Source: Brucellaceae bacterium (lineage in GTDB: Bacteria > Pseudomonadota > Alphaproteobacteria > Rhizobiales > Rhizobiaceae). Taken from it: a stretch of DNA of 6,538 bases. A model generated the notes under the pieces. The model was not told the origin of the DNA, ran no database searches, and worked only from the letters and a program-made list of their open reading frames with translations. The stretch is taken from the NCBI GenBank assembly GCA_031253705.1, contig JAIRVW010000227.1, positions 1 to 6,538 on the forward strand. Reading direction: 5' to 3'. The position numbers and the translations under genes are program-made. Position 1 is the stretch's first letter. Each line of letters opens with the position of its first letter. Positions 1 to 6,005 of this stretch are shown one piece after another.

Positions 1-277
1 CATCAGCGGCAATACCGGCATTGGCAAACATCACATCAAGACGGCCGAATTTGGTAACAGTTTGGGCGATCATCGCCTGTACAGCAGCGGAATCGGTGAC
101 GTCAATTTTGATGAACAAGGCGTTGTCGGTACCCAGTTCATCGGCCAGTGCCTGTCCGTGATCAGCAAAATCGGCAATCACGACTTTTGCACCTTCTCGG
201 GCAAAGGCACGTACACTGGCTTCGCCAATACCGCTTGCACCGCCGGTGACGATCACGACTTTATCTTTGAAACGCAT
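1..277 (-). CDS. Short-chain dehydrogenase/reductase (SDR), N-terminal 92 codons, runs off the left edge
   Basis: This is the N-terminal part of a classical SDR-family NAD(P)-dependent oxidoreductase, a soluble Rossmann-fold enzyme. The protein begins MRFKDKVVIVTGG. The glycine-rich cofactor loop TGGASGIG lies at residues 11-18, an Asp at residue 36 closes the second beta strand (in this family usually a sign of NAD(H) rather than NADP(H) preference), an Asp-Val pair at 59-60 fits the adenine contact, and the NAG motif is at 86-88. The catalytic Ser-Tyr-Lys region lies beyond base 1, so the substrate cannot be named. The ATG at 275-277 is preceded by AAGGAAG about six bases upstream, a strong ribosome site. 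It lies 72 bp downstream of cinA on the same strand and may be read through from it or from a weak promoter at 308-334. Relatives include 3-oxoacyl-ACP reductase-like and glucose/sorbitol dehydrogenase-like enzymes. Family assignment is secure; exact function is unknown. Confidence 0.9.
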   Translation of the reverse strand, partial: MRFKDKVVIVTGGASGIGEASVRAFAREGAKVVIADFADHGQALADELGTDNALFIKIDVTDSAAVQAMIAQTVTKFGRLDVMFANAGIAAD

Positions 278-307
278 CAGAGACTTCCTTGCTCTGAGTG
301 GGAGATG

Positions 308-334
308 ATTATGTCTAAGCCGCGTGGCTGTGAA
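308..334 (-). promoter_or_regulatory. Possible weak promoter for the SDR gene
   Basis: On the minus strand TTCACA (329-334) matches the -35 consensus at five of six positions. CATAAT (308-313) matches the -10 consensus at five of six. The spacer is 15 bp, shorter than the usual 17, which weakens the call. Transcription would start near 301, giving a leader of about 24 bases that includes the AAGGAAG ribosome site. This is inference from motifs only. Confidence 0.27.
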
Positions 335-359
335 GCACATTGATACGGATCAATGCTGC
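335..359. repeat. Inverted repeat over the cinA stop codon
   Basis: CATTGAT (338-344) and ATCAATG (349-355) form a perfect 7-bp stem around the 4-base loop ACGG. With one bulged base (356) the stem extends by GCA/TGC (335-337 with 357-359). The right arm contains the cinA stop codon and last codon. There is no T-run after it in the direction of cinA transcription, so it is not a standard intrinsic terminator. It may stabilise or end the cinA mRNA, or it may be chance. Confidence 0.4.
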
Positions 360-844
360 AATGCTTCCAGTACCAAAGACAGGGCTGAATGAACTGTTGC
401 CAGCCGGATAGCTTCGCGGGGCTGTTCGCCGAAACGGCATTCCAGATGCAGGGTTTCAAAGCCTTGTCTTGCGCAGGCGATATGCACCAGTCCGACCGGC
501 TTTTCTGCGGTGCCGCCGGAAGGGCCTGCAACACCGGTGACCGCAATGCTGATGCCGGCCTGCGGGGCATGTTTCAGCGCACCTTCAGCCATGGCGATGG
601 CAACAGGTTTTGACACTGCACCAAAATCACGGAGCAGGCTTTGAGAAACGCCGATCAGTGAAGCTTTGGCTTCATTGCTATAGGTGAAAAAACCGCAATC
701 GACGACATCGGACGAACCGGCGATATCGGTGAGCGCGGCGGCAATCATGCCGCCGGTGCAGGATTCGGCGGTGGTAATCATGAGTTGTACCTTGCGGCAG
801 GCATCAAGAACGGCGAGAGCTTGTTCTTCTGCAATCAAACTCAT
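350..844 (-). CDS. cinA: CinA-family nicotinamide-nucleotide amidase (PncC type, stand-alone C-terminal domain)
   Basis: This 164-residue protein is the stand-alone C-terminal domain of CinA. Characterised members (PncC) deamidate nicotinamide mononucleotide to nicotinate mononucleotide in cytosolic NAD recycling. The signature AESCTGG is at residues 26-32, the YSNEAK segment at 55-60, and the second signature TGVAGPSGG at 103-111. About 165 residues is the normal length for the short form; the roughly 400-residue long form carries an extra N-terminal MoCF-like domain that is absent here, and nothing suggests truncation. The ATG at 842-844 follows AAGGAAG with six intervening bases. That ribosome site lies in the 12-bp gap after the ispDF stop, so the two genes are almost certainly co-transcribed and probably translationally linked. 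This cinA-ispDF pairing is familiar in Rhizobiales. Family is certain; the amidase activity is inferred from homologues, and the name pncC would be equally suitable. Confidence 0.93.
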   Translation of the reverse strand: MSLIAEEQALAVLDACRKVQLMITTAESCTGGMIAAALTDIAGSSDVVDCGFFTYSNEAKASLIGVSQSLLRDFGAVSKPVAIAMAEGALKHAPQAGISIAVTGVAGPSGGTAEKPVGLVHIACARQGFETLHLECRFGEQPREAIRLATVHSALSLVLEALQH

Positions 845-856
845 GATCTTCTTCCT

Positions 857-2059
857 TTATGCGGGTACTTCACCCGGATAGATAACGCTGACGGTCACGA
901 TAGAGGCGATGCCTTCCTTGCGGCCGACAAAGCCCATCTTCTCATTGGTTGTGGCTTTGACCGAAACGCGGTCAGCGCTGACGCCGAGCATATCGCTGAG
1001 TTCTGCGGTCATGGCTTCACGATGCGGGCCGATTTTCGGCTCTTCGGCAATCAGTGTAATATCGGCATTGGCGATACGTCCACCGGCTTCGCGCACGGTT
1101 TTGACAGCGAACTCAACAAATTGCCGTGAGGCTGCGCCTTTCCACTGTGGATCAGACGGCGGGAAATGTGTGCCGATATCGCCGGCACCGCGGGTGGCGA
1201 GCAAAGCATCTGTCAGCGCATGCAGTGCCACGTCGGCATCGGAATGGCCATTGAGCTTGTGTGTATGCGGGATTTTCACGCCACAGAGCCACACATGGTC
1301 ACCAGGTTCAAAACTATGTACGTCATAACCATTGCCCGTGCGGATGTCCGGAAAAGCAACCATATCCTGACGCAAGCGCTGATCTGCCATTTCAATATCC
1401 TTTGCCCATGTAATTTTAGTGTTGTCGGCTGAGCCTTCGACAACACGAACAGGAATGCTCTGCCATTCTGCAATGGCGGCATCATCGGTAAAATCAGTGC
1501 GCCCCAGAGCAAATGCTGCATTATGTGCATCGAGTATGGACGTGAACGGAAAGCTCTGTGGTGTCTGCGCAGCAAAAAGTCCTGCACGCGGTACGGTTTT
1601 GGTCACCAAAGCATCGCCGCCAGCCTGTTTCAGCGTGTCGGAAACGGCAAGGGCAGGCAGCACGCCGGTCTGCGGGTGCAGGGCTATCATAATGCGCTTG
1701 AGCAAATCCTGCGAAATAAACGGACGCACGCCGTCATGGATCATTACATAATCCGGTGCATCATCGCAGAGCGCCAGCAAGCCAAGGCGTGTTGATTCCT
1801 GCCGTGTCGGGCCGCCGGTAACAAGACGGATATGCGCGGCATCAATATCAGCGCGCTGCAGCGCAGCGTGATAAAGATCGTGATCGTCGGAATGGATCAC
1901 AACAACAACAGGCGAAATCTGCTCGCAGGCCAGAAAAGTGCGTAAAGTATGCGCCAGCACAGCCTGACCGCCGATACGGCGATATTGCTTGGGGCCTTCG
2001 GTGCTCTGACCGGCGCGTTCTCCACGTCCGGCGGCGACTATAACTGCTGCTGTGCGAAT
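857..2059 (-). CDS. ispDF: Bifunctional IspD/IspF: 2-C-methyl-D-erythritol 4-phosphate cytidylyltransferase / 2,4-cyclodiphosphate synthase; start uncertain
   Basis: This cytosolic fusion enzyme catalyses two non-consecutive steps of the MEP isoprenoid pathway. IspD makes CDP-methylerythritol from MEP and CTP; IspF cyclises the 2-phosphate of that compound after IspE, releasing CMP. Numbered from the proposed start at 2057-2059 (400 residues), IspD shows AAGRGER at 9-15, PKQY with Lys24, HDGVRP at 108-113, QTPQSF at 165-170, TDD at 191-193 and Lys215. IspF begins near 240 with the metal-binding DVH (Asp246, His248), His272 in [17 protein letters not shown] at 294-303 and the [14 protein letters not shown] block near 371-384. 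The oddity is the start. The frame is open back to a stop at 2081-2083 but has no ATG, GTG or TTG before AAGRGER. The first standard codon, GTG at 1958-1960, would delete the CTP-binding motif and Lys24. I place the start at an ATT with GGAAAGG eight bases upstream; a one-base indel is the main alternative. Function is certain, the 5' end is not. Confidence 0.93.
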   Translation of the reverse strand: MRTAAVIVAAGRGERAGQSTEGPKQYRRIGGQAVLAHTLRTFLACEQISPVVVVIHSDDHDLYHAALQRADIDAAHIRLVTGGPTRQESTRLGLLALCDDAPDYVMIHDGVRPFISQDLLKRIMIALHPQTGVLPALAVSDTLKQAGGDALVTKTVPRAGLFAAQTPQSFPFTSILDAHNAAFALGRTDFTDDAAIAEWQSIPVRVVEGSADNTKITWAKDIEMADQRLRQDMVAFPDIRTGNGYDVHSFEPGDHVWLCGVKIPHTHKLNGHSDADVALHALTDALLATRGAGDIGTHFPPSDPQWKGAASRQFVEFAVKTVREAGGRIANADITLIAEEPKIGPHREAMTAELSDMLGVSADRVSVKATTNEKMGFVGRKEGIASIVTVSVIYPGEVPA

Positions 2060-2067
2060 GAGAAAAG

Positions 2068-2074
2068 CCTTTCC
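2068..2074 (-). promoter_or_regulatory. Ribosome-binding site candidate for the ispDF ATT start
   Basis: On the minus strand GGAAAGG lies eight bases upstream of the ATT at 2057-2059, an ideal position for translation initiation there. Initiation at ATT would give a protein starting [11 protein letters not shown], a typical short IspD N-terminus. ATT starts are known in bacteria (for example E. coli infC) but are rare. If the region contains a frameshift instead, this sequence would simply be coding. Confidence 0.35.
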
Positions 2075-2091
2075 GAGTTGTCACACCTCTG

Positions 2092-2121
2092 TTTATAGCG
2101 AATACCGTCTCGTGACATGAA
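2092..2121 (-). promoter_or_regulatory. Possible ispDF-cinA promoter
   Basis: On the minus strand TATAAA (2092-2097) matches five of six positions of the -10 consensus. The best -35 partners (TCATGT or TTCATG, 2115-2121) match poorly. Transcription would start near 2085, leaving a leader of about 26 bases before the proposed ATT start and placing the GGAAAGG ribosome site inside the message. The call rests on the -10 box and its position in a divergent intergenic region. Confidence 0.25.
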
Positions 2122-2185
2122 ATACCAGTGATGTTTTTTTGATAATCGCATGATGTTTAAAGAGCTTTAGTAAAATCCGCTTTTT

Positions 2186-2213
2186 CTTGCATGAAGGCGA
2201 TAAAACCTATAAA
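2186..2213 (+). promoter_or_regulatory. Candidate promoter for dusB-ntrB(-ntrC)
   Basis: CTTGCA (2186-2191) resembles the alphaproteobacterial CTTG-type -35, and TATAAA (2208-2213) matches five of six of the -10 consensus, with a 16-bp spacer. Transcription would start near 2220, about 40 bases before dusB. The leader carries the small dyad ATTGCACAAT (2241-2250). I found no sigma-54 type GG-N10-GC element here. The remaining part of the 2085-2260 intergenic region is AT-rich, with a T7 run at 2134-2140 and no gene. Confidence 0.38.
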
Positions 2214-2263
2214 TCTGCTTAAAGTTTGAGCGTTTTTAATATTGCACAATTTTTAGGCTGATG

Positions 2264-3283
2264 ATGAACACTGCAACCCTGCCATTGAAGATCGGAACGG
2301 TGGAAATCCGCAACCGCGTATTTCTGGCGCCGATGTCCGGCGTATCCGATCTGCCGTTTCGCCGTCGGGCATGGGAGGCTGGTGCAGGGCTGGTAGTTTC
2401 CGAAATGGTCGCCAGTGCGGAGCTGTGTAATCATCATTCCGAGAGCCGCAAGCGCATGGAACGTGGTGACCTGCAAACCCATGTCGTGCAGCTCGCAGGG
2501 CGTGAAGCGCATTGGATGGGTGAGGCTGCCAAGATCGCAGAGGCAGAAGGCGCGGATATTGTTGATATCAATATGGGTTGCCCTGCCAAAAAGGTGACCG
2601 GCGGTTATTCCGGCTCGGCACTGATGCGCGATCTGGATCATGCGCTGACACTGATTGAAGCAACCGTACAAGCGGTGAAAGTGCCGGTAACGCTGAAAAT
2701 GCGGCTTGGCTGGGATCACAATTCCATCAACGCACCGGAACTGGCGCAGCGTGCTGTCGATGCCGGTGTGCAGATGATCACAGTGCATGGCCGCACGCGC
2801 TGTCAGTTCTATACCGGTCATGCCGATTGGGACGCAATCCGCGCGGTGCGTGAGGCAATTTCCGTACCTCTTGTCGCGAATGGGGATGTTGGCAGTGCTG
2901 CTGATGTGCAGGAAATTATGCAGCGCTCCGGTGCCGATGCGGTGATGATCGGCCGCGCAAGCTATGGCCAGCCATGGCTGGCGGGGCAGATAGCAGATGA
3001 ACTGCGCGGTGATGCAAATAAGGCTGCGCCTGTTAGCTTAAGTGATTATGTGCTTGCCCACTACCACGCCATGCTGGAGCATTATGGTGAGAAAACCGGT
3101 GTGCGCCATGCGCGCAAACATCTGGGCTGGTATATGGAGCGTCATACCTCAAATGTGCCTGATACGGTCAAAAAAGCGCTGATGACTTCCGGTAATGCTC
3201 AGGAGGTCTCAACCATACTGGCAGATATATTCTCAGGTGTGGCACCGGTATCCGGCAATAAATCCTTGAAGGATGCTGCCTGA
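2264..3283 (+). CDS. dusB: tRNA dihydrouridine synthase B (NifR3 family)
   Basis: An FMN-dependent enzyme that reduces uridine to dihydrouridine in the tRNA D-loop using NADPH; cytosolic. Numbered from the ATG at 2264 (339 residues), the TIM barrel opens with FLAPMSGVSDLPFRR (about 20-34, FMN-binding). Next come Gln76, the Dus signature NMGCPAKKVTGGYSGSAL (about 103-120) with the catalytic acid Cys106, Lys145 in TLKMRLGW, His175 in TVHGRTR, Asn206 in VANGDV, and the phosphate-binding MIGRASYGQPW (about 228-238). A helical C-terminal tRNA-binding domain follows from about 245. Length is normal for the family. ATG codons occur in tandem at 2261 and 2264; the only ribosome site, TAGG at 2254-2257, is three bases from the first and six from the second, so I prefer the second. 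The gene heads the ntr cluster, the conserved alphaproteobacterial arrangement in which it was named nifR3; its stop overlaps the ntrB start by one base. A DusB rather than DusA/C assignment rests on family character and context. Confidence 0.95.
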   Translation: MNTATLPLKIGTVEIRNRVFLAPMSGVSDLPFRRRAWEAGAGLVVSEMVASAELCNHHSESRKRMERGDLQTHVVQLAGREAHWMGEAAKIAEAEGADIVDINMGCPAKKVTGGYSGSALMRDLDHALTLIEATVQAVKVPVTLKMRLGWDHNSINAPELAQRAVDAGVQMITVHGRTRCQFYTGHADWDAIRAVREAISVPLVANGDVGSAADVQEIMQRSGADAVMIGRASYGQPWLAGQIADELRGDANKAAPVSLSDYVLAHYHAMLEHYGEKTGVRHARKHLGWYMERHTSNVPDTVKKALMTSGNAQEVSTILADIFSGVAPVSGNKSLKDAA

Positions 3284-4404
3284 TGGATGCAGCGGCATTA
3301 TCTTTGTCAGATCATGTGCTGAACACATTGCCGCAAGCGGTGATTATGGCAGGGAGTGACGGGCAGATCAGCTATGCCAATGCGCAGGCGGAAGTGTTCT
3401 TTGGCTCCAGCGCAGGGATTTTAAAACGCCACGGCCTGAATTATTTTCTGCCGCCTGCAAGCCCGCTTACAGAGCTGATTGCACAGGTGATCCGTAGCGG
3501 TACCGCGATCAATGAATATCATATTGATATGTCATCGCCGCGCATGGGTGCGGAGCGAATGGTGGATGTGCAGGTAACGCCGGTCAGCGAAAAGCCGGAT
3601 CATGTGGTTATCCTGTTCAAAGAAACGGCCATGGCGGAAAAACTCAACCGCCAGATGAGTCATCGCGGCGCGGCACGTTCTGTCACCGGTCTGGCGGCCA
3701 TGCTGGCGCATGAGATCAAAAATCCGCTTTCGGGCATTCGCGGTGCGGCGCAATTGCTGGAAATGTCAGCACGCGATGTGGCCAATGAGGCGGATTGCGA
3801 ACTCACACAGCTGATCCGTGATGAAGCCGACCGTATCGTCGCCCTTGTTGACCGGATGAATGTGTTTTCCGATGAGCGTCCGATAGAGCGCTCGGCCGTT
3901 AATCTGCACACCGTGCTTGGGCATGTCAAAACACTGGCGAGCCATGGCTTCGCCTCCCATGTCACGATCCGTGAGGATTATGATCCGTCCTTGCCGCGTG
4001 TCTGGGGTAATCGCGATCAGCTGATACAGGTGTTTCTCAACCTGATTAAAAATGCTGCCGAAGCGATTGAACCGGAAGAGCGTTCAGGCCGAAAAGGCGA
4101 GATCCTTCTGACCTCGGCCTATAAAGCGGGCATGCATATGATTGTACCGGCGACAGGTGAGCGCCTGTCTCTGCCGCTGGAATATTGCGTGATTGATAAT
4201 GGCGGCGGGGTCGCACCGGATATTCTGCCGATCCTGTTTGATCCGTTTATCACCACGAAAACCAATGGTTCCGGTTTGGGCTTGCCTTTGGTTGCCAAGA
4301 TCATTGCTGATCATGGCGGGATGATTGAATGTGAAAGTTTTGCGGGAAAAACCACTTTCCGTATTCTGCTGCCTGTCTGGAAGAGCGGTCATTCTGATAT
4401 TTAA
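3283..4404 (+). CDS. ntrB: Nitrogen regulation sensor histidine kinase NtrB (GlnL)
   Basis: The cytosolic sensor kinase/phosphatase of the NtrBC nitrogen-control system, expected to take its signal through PII proteins and to phosphorylate NtrC under nitrogen limitation. In 373 residues it shows an N-terminal PAS domain (about 8-115, including DGQISYANAQAEVFF), the dimerisation and phosphoacceptor helix with LAHEIKNPLSGIRGAAQL and phospho-His143, and the N box NLIKNAAEAI with Asn257. The ATP-binding G1 box DNGGG follows at 305-309, then FDPFITTK (319-326) and the G2 box GSGLGL (329-334). No membrane segment is apparent, which separates it from NtrY. The ATG at 3283 shares its A with the dusB TGA. 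GAAGGA (3268-3273) lies nine bases upstream inside dusB, so translation is likely coupled. All kinase motifs are intact. Confidence 0.96.
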   Translation: MDAAALSLSDHVLNTLPQAVIMAGSDGQISYANAQAEVFFGSSAGILKRHGLNYFLPPASPLTELIAQVIRSGTAINEYHIDMSSPRMGAERMVDVQVTPVSEKPDHVVILFKETAMAEKLNRQMSHRGAARSVTGLAAMLAHEIKNPLSGIRGAAQLLEMSARDVANEADCELTQLIRDEADRIVALVDRMNVFSDERPIERSAVNLHTVLGHVKTLASHGFASHVTIREDYDPSLPRVWGNRDQLIQVFLNLIKNAAEAIEPEERSGRKGEILLTSAYKAGMHMIVPATGERLSLPLEYCVIDNGGGVAPDILPILFDPFITTKTNGSGLGLPLVAKIIADHGGMIECESFAGKTTFRILLPVWKSGHSDI

Positions 4405-4450
4405 ATTTAACTATCAGGGAATTGATATAAATATCTGTAATGTAATGTTT
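4395..4450. promoter_or_regulatory. AT-rich ntrB-ntrC spacer with dyad elements
   Basis: The 66-bp spacer is much more AT-rich than the flanking genes. It holds CTGATA (4394-4399) pairing with TATCAG (4412-4417) across a 12-base loop that contains the perfect 10-bp palindrome TTAAATTTAA (4401-4410). A second dyad, GATAT-AA-ATATC (4424-4435), follows. TGTAAT occurs twice (4436-4441 and 4441-4446), each five of six for a -10 box, but neither has a convincing -35. The spacer could be an internal promoter or operator for ntrC, or a weak hairpin adjusting the ntrB/ntrC ratio. Function is not established. Confidence 0.3.
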
Positions 4451-4458
4451 TATTTGTT

Positions 4459-4463
4459 GGGAG
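4459..4463 (+). promoter_or_regulatory. Ribosome-binding site that fixes the TTG start of ntrC
   Basis: GGGAG lies seven bases before TTG at 4471-4473, good spacing. The overlapping ATG at 4475 is out of frame and reaches TAA after three codons. The first in-frame ATG is codon 15, beyond the receiver's acidic pocket. The TTG is therefore the only sensible start. Confidence 0.75.
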
Positions 4464-4470
4464 CGAAGCA

Positions 4471-5922
4471 TTGAATGAACCGGTAATCATCGTTGCGGAA
4501 GATGATGCAGCTATGCGCACAGTGCTCAATCAGGCACTGGGCAGAGCGGGCTATACTGTGCGTCTTGCCGGTAATCGTGCGGCGCTCTGGACGCTGATTA
4601 CGAGCGGCGAAGGCGATCTGGTTATCAGCGATGTGAATATGCCGGACGGTTCCGTCTTTGAGATTTTGCCACGCATCCGCAAAGCGCGACCTGATCTGCC
4701 GGTTGTGGTGATGAGTGCGCAGAACACTTTCATGACTGCAATCCGCGCTTCTGAGGCCGGTGCCTATGATTATCTGCCGAAACCATTCGATCTGAGCGAG
4801 ATGGTGAGCCTGCTGCGTCGCGCGCTGTCCGAACCAAAACCGGTGCATGCAAAGCAGGAGAGTGATGAACAGGCAGAGAATATGCCGCTTGTTGGTCGCT
4901 CAGTTGCAATGCAGGATGTCTATCGTGTGCTGGCGCGCATGATGCAGACCGATCTGACGCTGATGATCACCGGTGAATCCGGCACGGGCAAGGAACTGGT
5001 TGCCCGCGCTTTGCATGAATATGGCCGTCGCCGTAACGGGCCTTTTGTTGCGATCAATATGGCCGCTATTCCGCGTGATCTGATTGAATCTGAATTATTC
5101 GGTCATGAAAAGGGTGCCTTTACCGGCGCACAGCAGCGTTTTTCAGGCCGTTTTGAGCAGGCTAATGGCGGCACATTGTTTCTCGATGAAATCGGCGACA
5201 TGCCGATGGAAGCGCAAACGCGTCTGTTACGCGTACTCCAGCAGGGCGAATATATGACCGTTGGCGGGCGCACGCCGATTAAAACCGATGTACGTATTGT
5301 GGCCGCAACCAATAAGGATTTGCTCAAAGCAATTCACAAAGGCCAGTTCCGCGAGGATCTATACTACCGGCTCAATGTCGTGCCGCTGCGCATGCCGCCA
5401 TTGCGTGAGCGCAGTGAGGATGTGCCGGATCTGGTGCAGCATTTCTTCCGGCTGGTGGAAAAGGAAGGTCTGTCACCAAAGCAGATCAGCGCCGAGGGCT
5501 TTGCTGTGCTGCGCCATTACACATGGCCGGGCAATGTGCGCGAGCTGGAAAATCTGGTGCGCAGGCTGGCAGCGCTCTATCCGCAGGATGAGATTAATGC
5601 CGAGATTATCCGTCATGAGTTGCAGCATCTGCCGCCGTCCTTACAGACTGACGAGGCAGGGCTGAAGCCCGATCAGATCACCAGTTTGCGTGAGGCGACG
5701 GAGGTTTATCTGCGGCAGTATTTTGCTTCATTCAACGGCGAATTGCCGCCGCAGGGGCTCTATGACCGGATTTTACAGGAAATCGAATATCCGCTGCTGG
5801 CTGCAAGCCTGACAGCCACATCCGGCAACCAGATTAAGGCGGCGGAATTACTGGGGCTGAACCGCAATACGTTGCGCAAGAAAATCCGCGACCACGACCT
5901 CAATATATTCAAGAATAGCTAA
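4471..5922 (+). CDS. ntrC: Nitrogen regulation response regulator NtrC (GlnG), sigma-54 dependent activator
   Basis: The cytosolic DNA-binding response regulator phosphorylated by NtrB, which activates sigma-54 promoters of nitrogen-assimilation genes. Its 483 residues are in family order. The receiver domain (about 4-120) has acidic-pocket residues E10-D11-D12, phospho-acceptor Asp54 in [10 protein letters not shown], Ser82 and Lys104 in LPKPF. The AAA+ domain (about 139-375) has Walker A GESGTGKE at 168-175 (Lys174), the sigma-54-contacting GAFTGA loop at 215-220, Walker [13 protein letters not shown] with Asp239-Glu240, [11 protein letters not shown] (293-303) and TWPGNVREL (351-359). A Fis-type helix-turn-helix spans about 452-478 ([20 protein letters not shown]). 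The intact GAFTGA motif separates it from NtrX-like regulators that no longer use sigma-54. It starts at TTG, dictated by the GGGAG site at 4459-4463 and by the need to keep the acidic pocket; this should lower its translation relative to an ATG start. Length is normal for alphaproteobacteria. Confidence 0.97.
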   Translation: MNEPVIIVAEDDAAMRTVLNQALGRAGYTVRLAGNRAALWTLITSGEGDLVISDVNMPDGSVFEILPRIRKARPDLPVVVMSAQNTFMTAIRASEAGAYDYLPKPFDLSEMVSLLRRALSEPKPVHAKQESDEQAENMPLVGRSVAMQDVYRVLARMMQTDLTLMITGESGTGKELVARALHEYGRRRNGPFVAINMAAIPRDLIESELFGHEKGAFTGAQQRFSGRFEQANGGTLFLDEIGDMPMEAQTRLLRVLQQGEYMTVGGRTPIKTDVRIVAATNKDLLKAIHKGQFREDLYYRLNVVPLRMPPLRERSEDVPDLVQHFFRLVEKEGLSPKQISAEGFAVLRHYTWPGNVRELENLVRRLAALYPQDEINAEIIRHELQHLPPSLQTDEAGLKPDQITSLREATEVYLRQYFASFNGELPPQGLYDRILQEIEYPLLAASLTATSGNQIKAAELLGLNRNTLRKKIRDHDLNIFKNS

Positions 5923-5936
5923 TGTAATTGGGGATG

Positions 5937-5984
5937 GCAGCGATATCGTTGCATATGTGCAACATTCTGTTGCATGATGGCAAC
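5937..5984. promoter_or_regulatory. Phased half-site array upstream of ntrY (candidate NtrX/NtrC-type operator)
   Basis: Five 5-bp half-sites alternate in orientation: GCAGC at 5937, GTTGC at 5948, GCAAC at 5959, GTTGC at 5969 and GCAAC at 5980. Starts are 11, 11, 10 and 11 bp apart, close to one helical turn, so all face the same side. Two full copies of GTTGC-N6-GCAAC (5948-5963 and 5969-5984) repeat at 21 bp. The left one reads GTTGCA-TATG-TGCAAC, a 6-bp-arm palindrome, and the degenerate first half-site makes a further dyad around GATATC (5937-5952). The array ends four bases before a TATAAT box and overlaps where a -35 would be. This strongly suggests cooperative binding of a dimeric regulator. 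NtrX autoregulation is the natural guess from the neighbouring gene; NtrC, whose sites also carry TGCA half-sites, is the alternative. Confidence 0.55.
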
Positions 5985-5988
5985 GGTT

Positions 5989-5994
5989 TATAAT
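5989..5994 (+). promoter_or_regulatory. -10 element (TATAAT) of a probable ntrY promoter
   Basis: This is a perfect match to the sigma-70 -10 consensus. No good -35 lies 16-18 bp upstream; that space is filled by the phased half-sites, which fits a regulator-dependent promoter. Transcription would begin near 6000-6002, only about five bases before the ntrY ATG. A sigma-54 element was looked for and not found: TGGCA at 5978-5982 lacks the partner GC ten bases on. Confidence 0.5.
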
Positions 5995-6005
5995 AGATTA
6001 ACGGA

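Noticed and set aside
62..343. 93-codon plus-strand frame over the left edge
   Set aside because: It is antisense to the SDR gene, which has a strong ribosome site and clear TGxxxGIG and NAG motifs.
1848..2084. 78-codon minus-strand frame starting GTG at 2082-2084
   Set aside because: After its first dozen codons it is an Arg/Ser-rich out-of-frame reading of ispDF. Only its start codon is of interest, as a possible true start if a base was mis-called.
2037..2118. Short minus-strand frame from ATG at 2116-2118 ending at TAG around 2039
   Set aside because: It has no good ribosome site and no recognisable sequence; it is kept only as an alternative source of the ispDF N-terminus if one base is missing.
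2157..2171. Possible CtrA box (TTAA-N7-TTAA) upstream of dusB
   Set aside because: The second half-site does not match at the required spacing.
2219..2821. 200-codon open frame on the minus strand within dusB
   Set aside because: It lies antisense to the fully motif-supported dusB, shows no recognisable domain and has a composition rich in Cys, His and Arg typical of shadow frames.
5978..5992. Possible sigma-54 promoter TGGCA in front of ntrY
   Set aside because: The GG doublet has no GC doublet ten bases downstream; the bases there are part of TATAAT.
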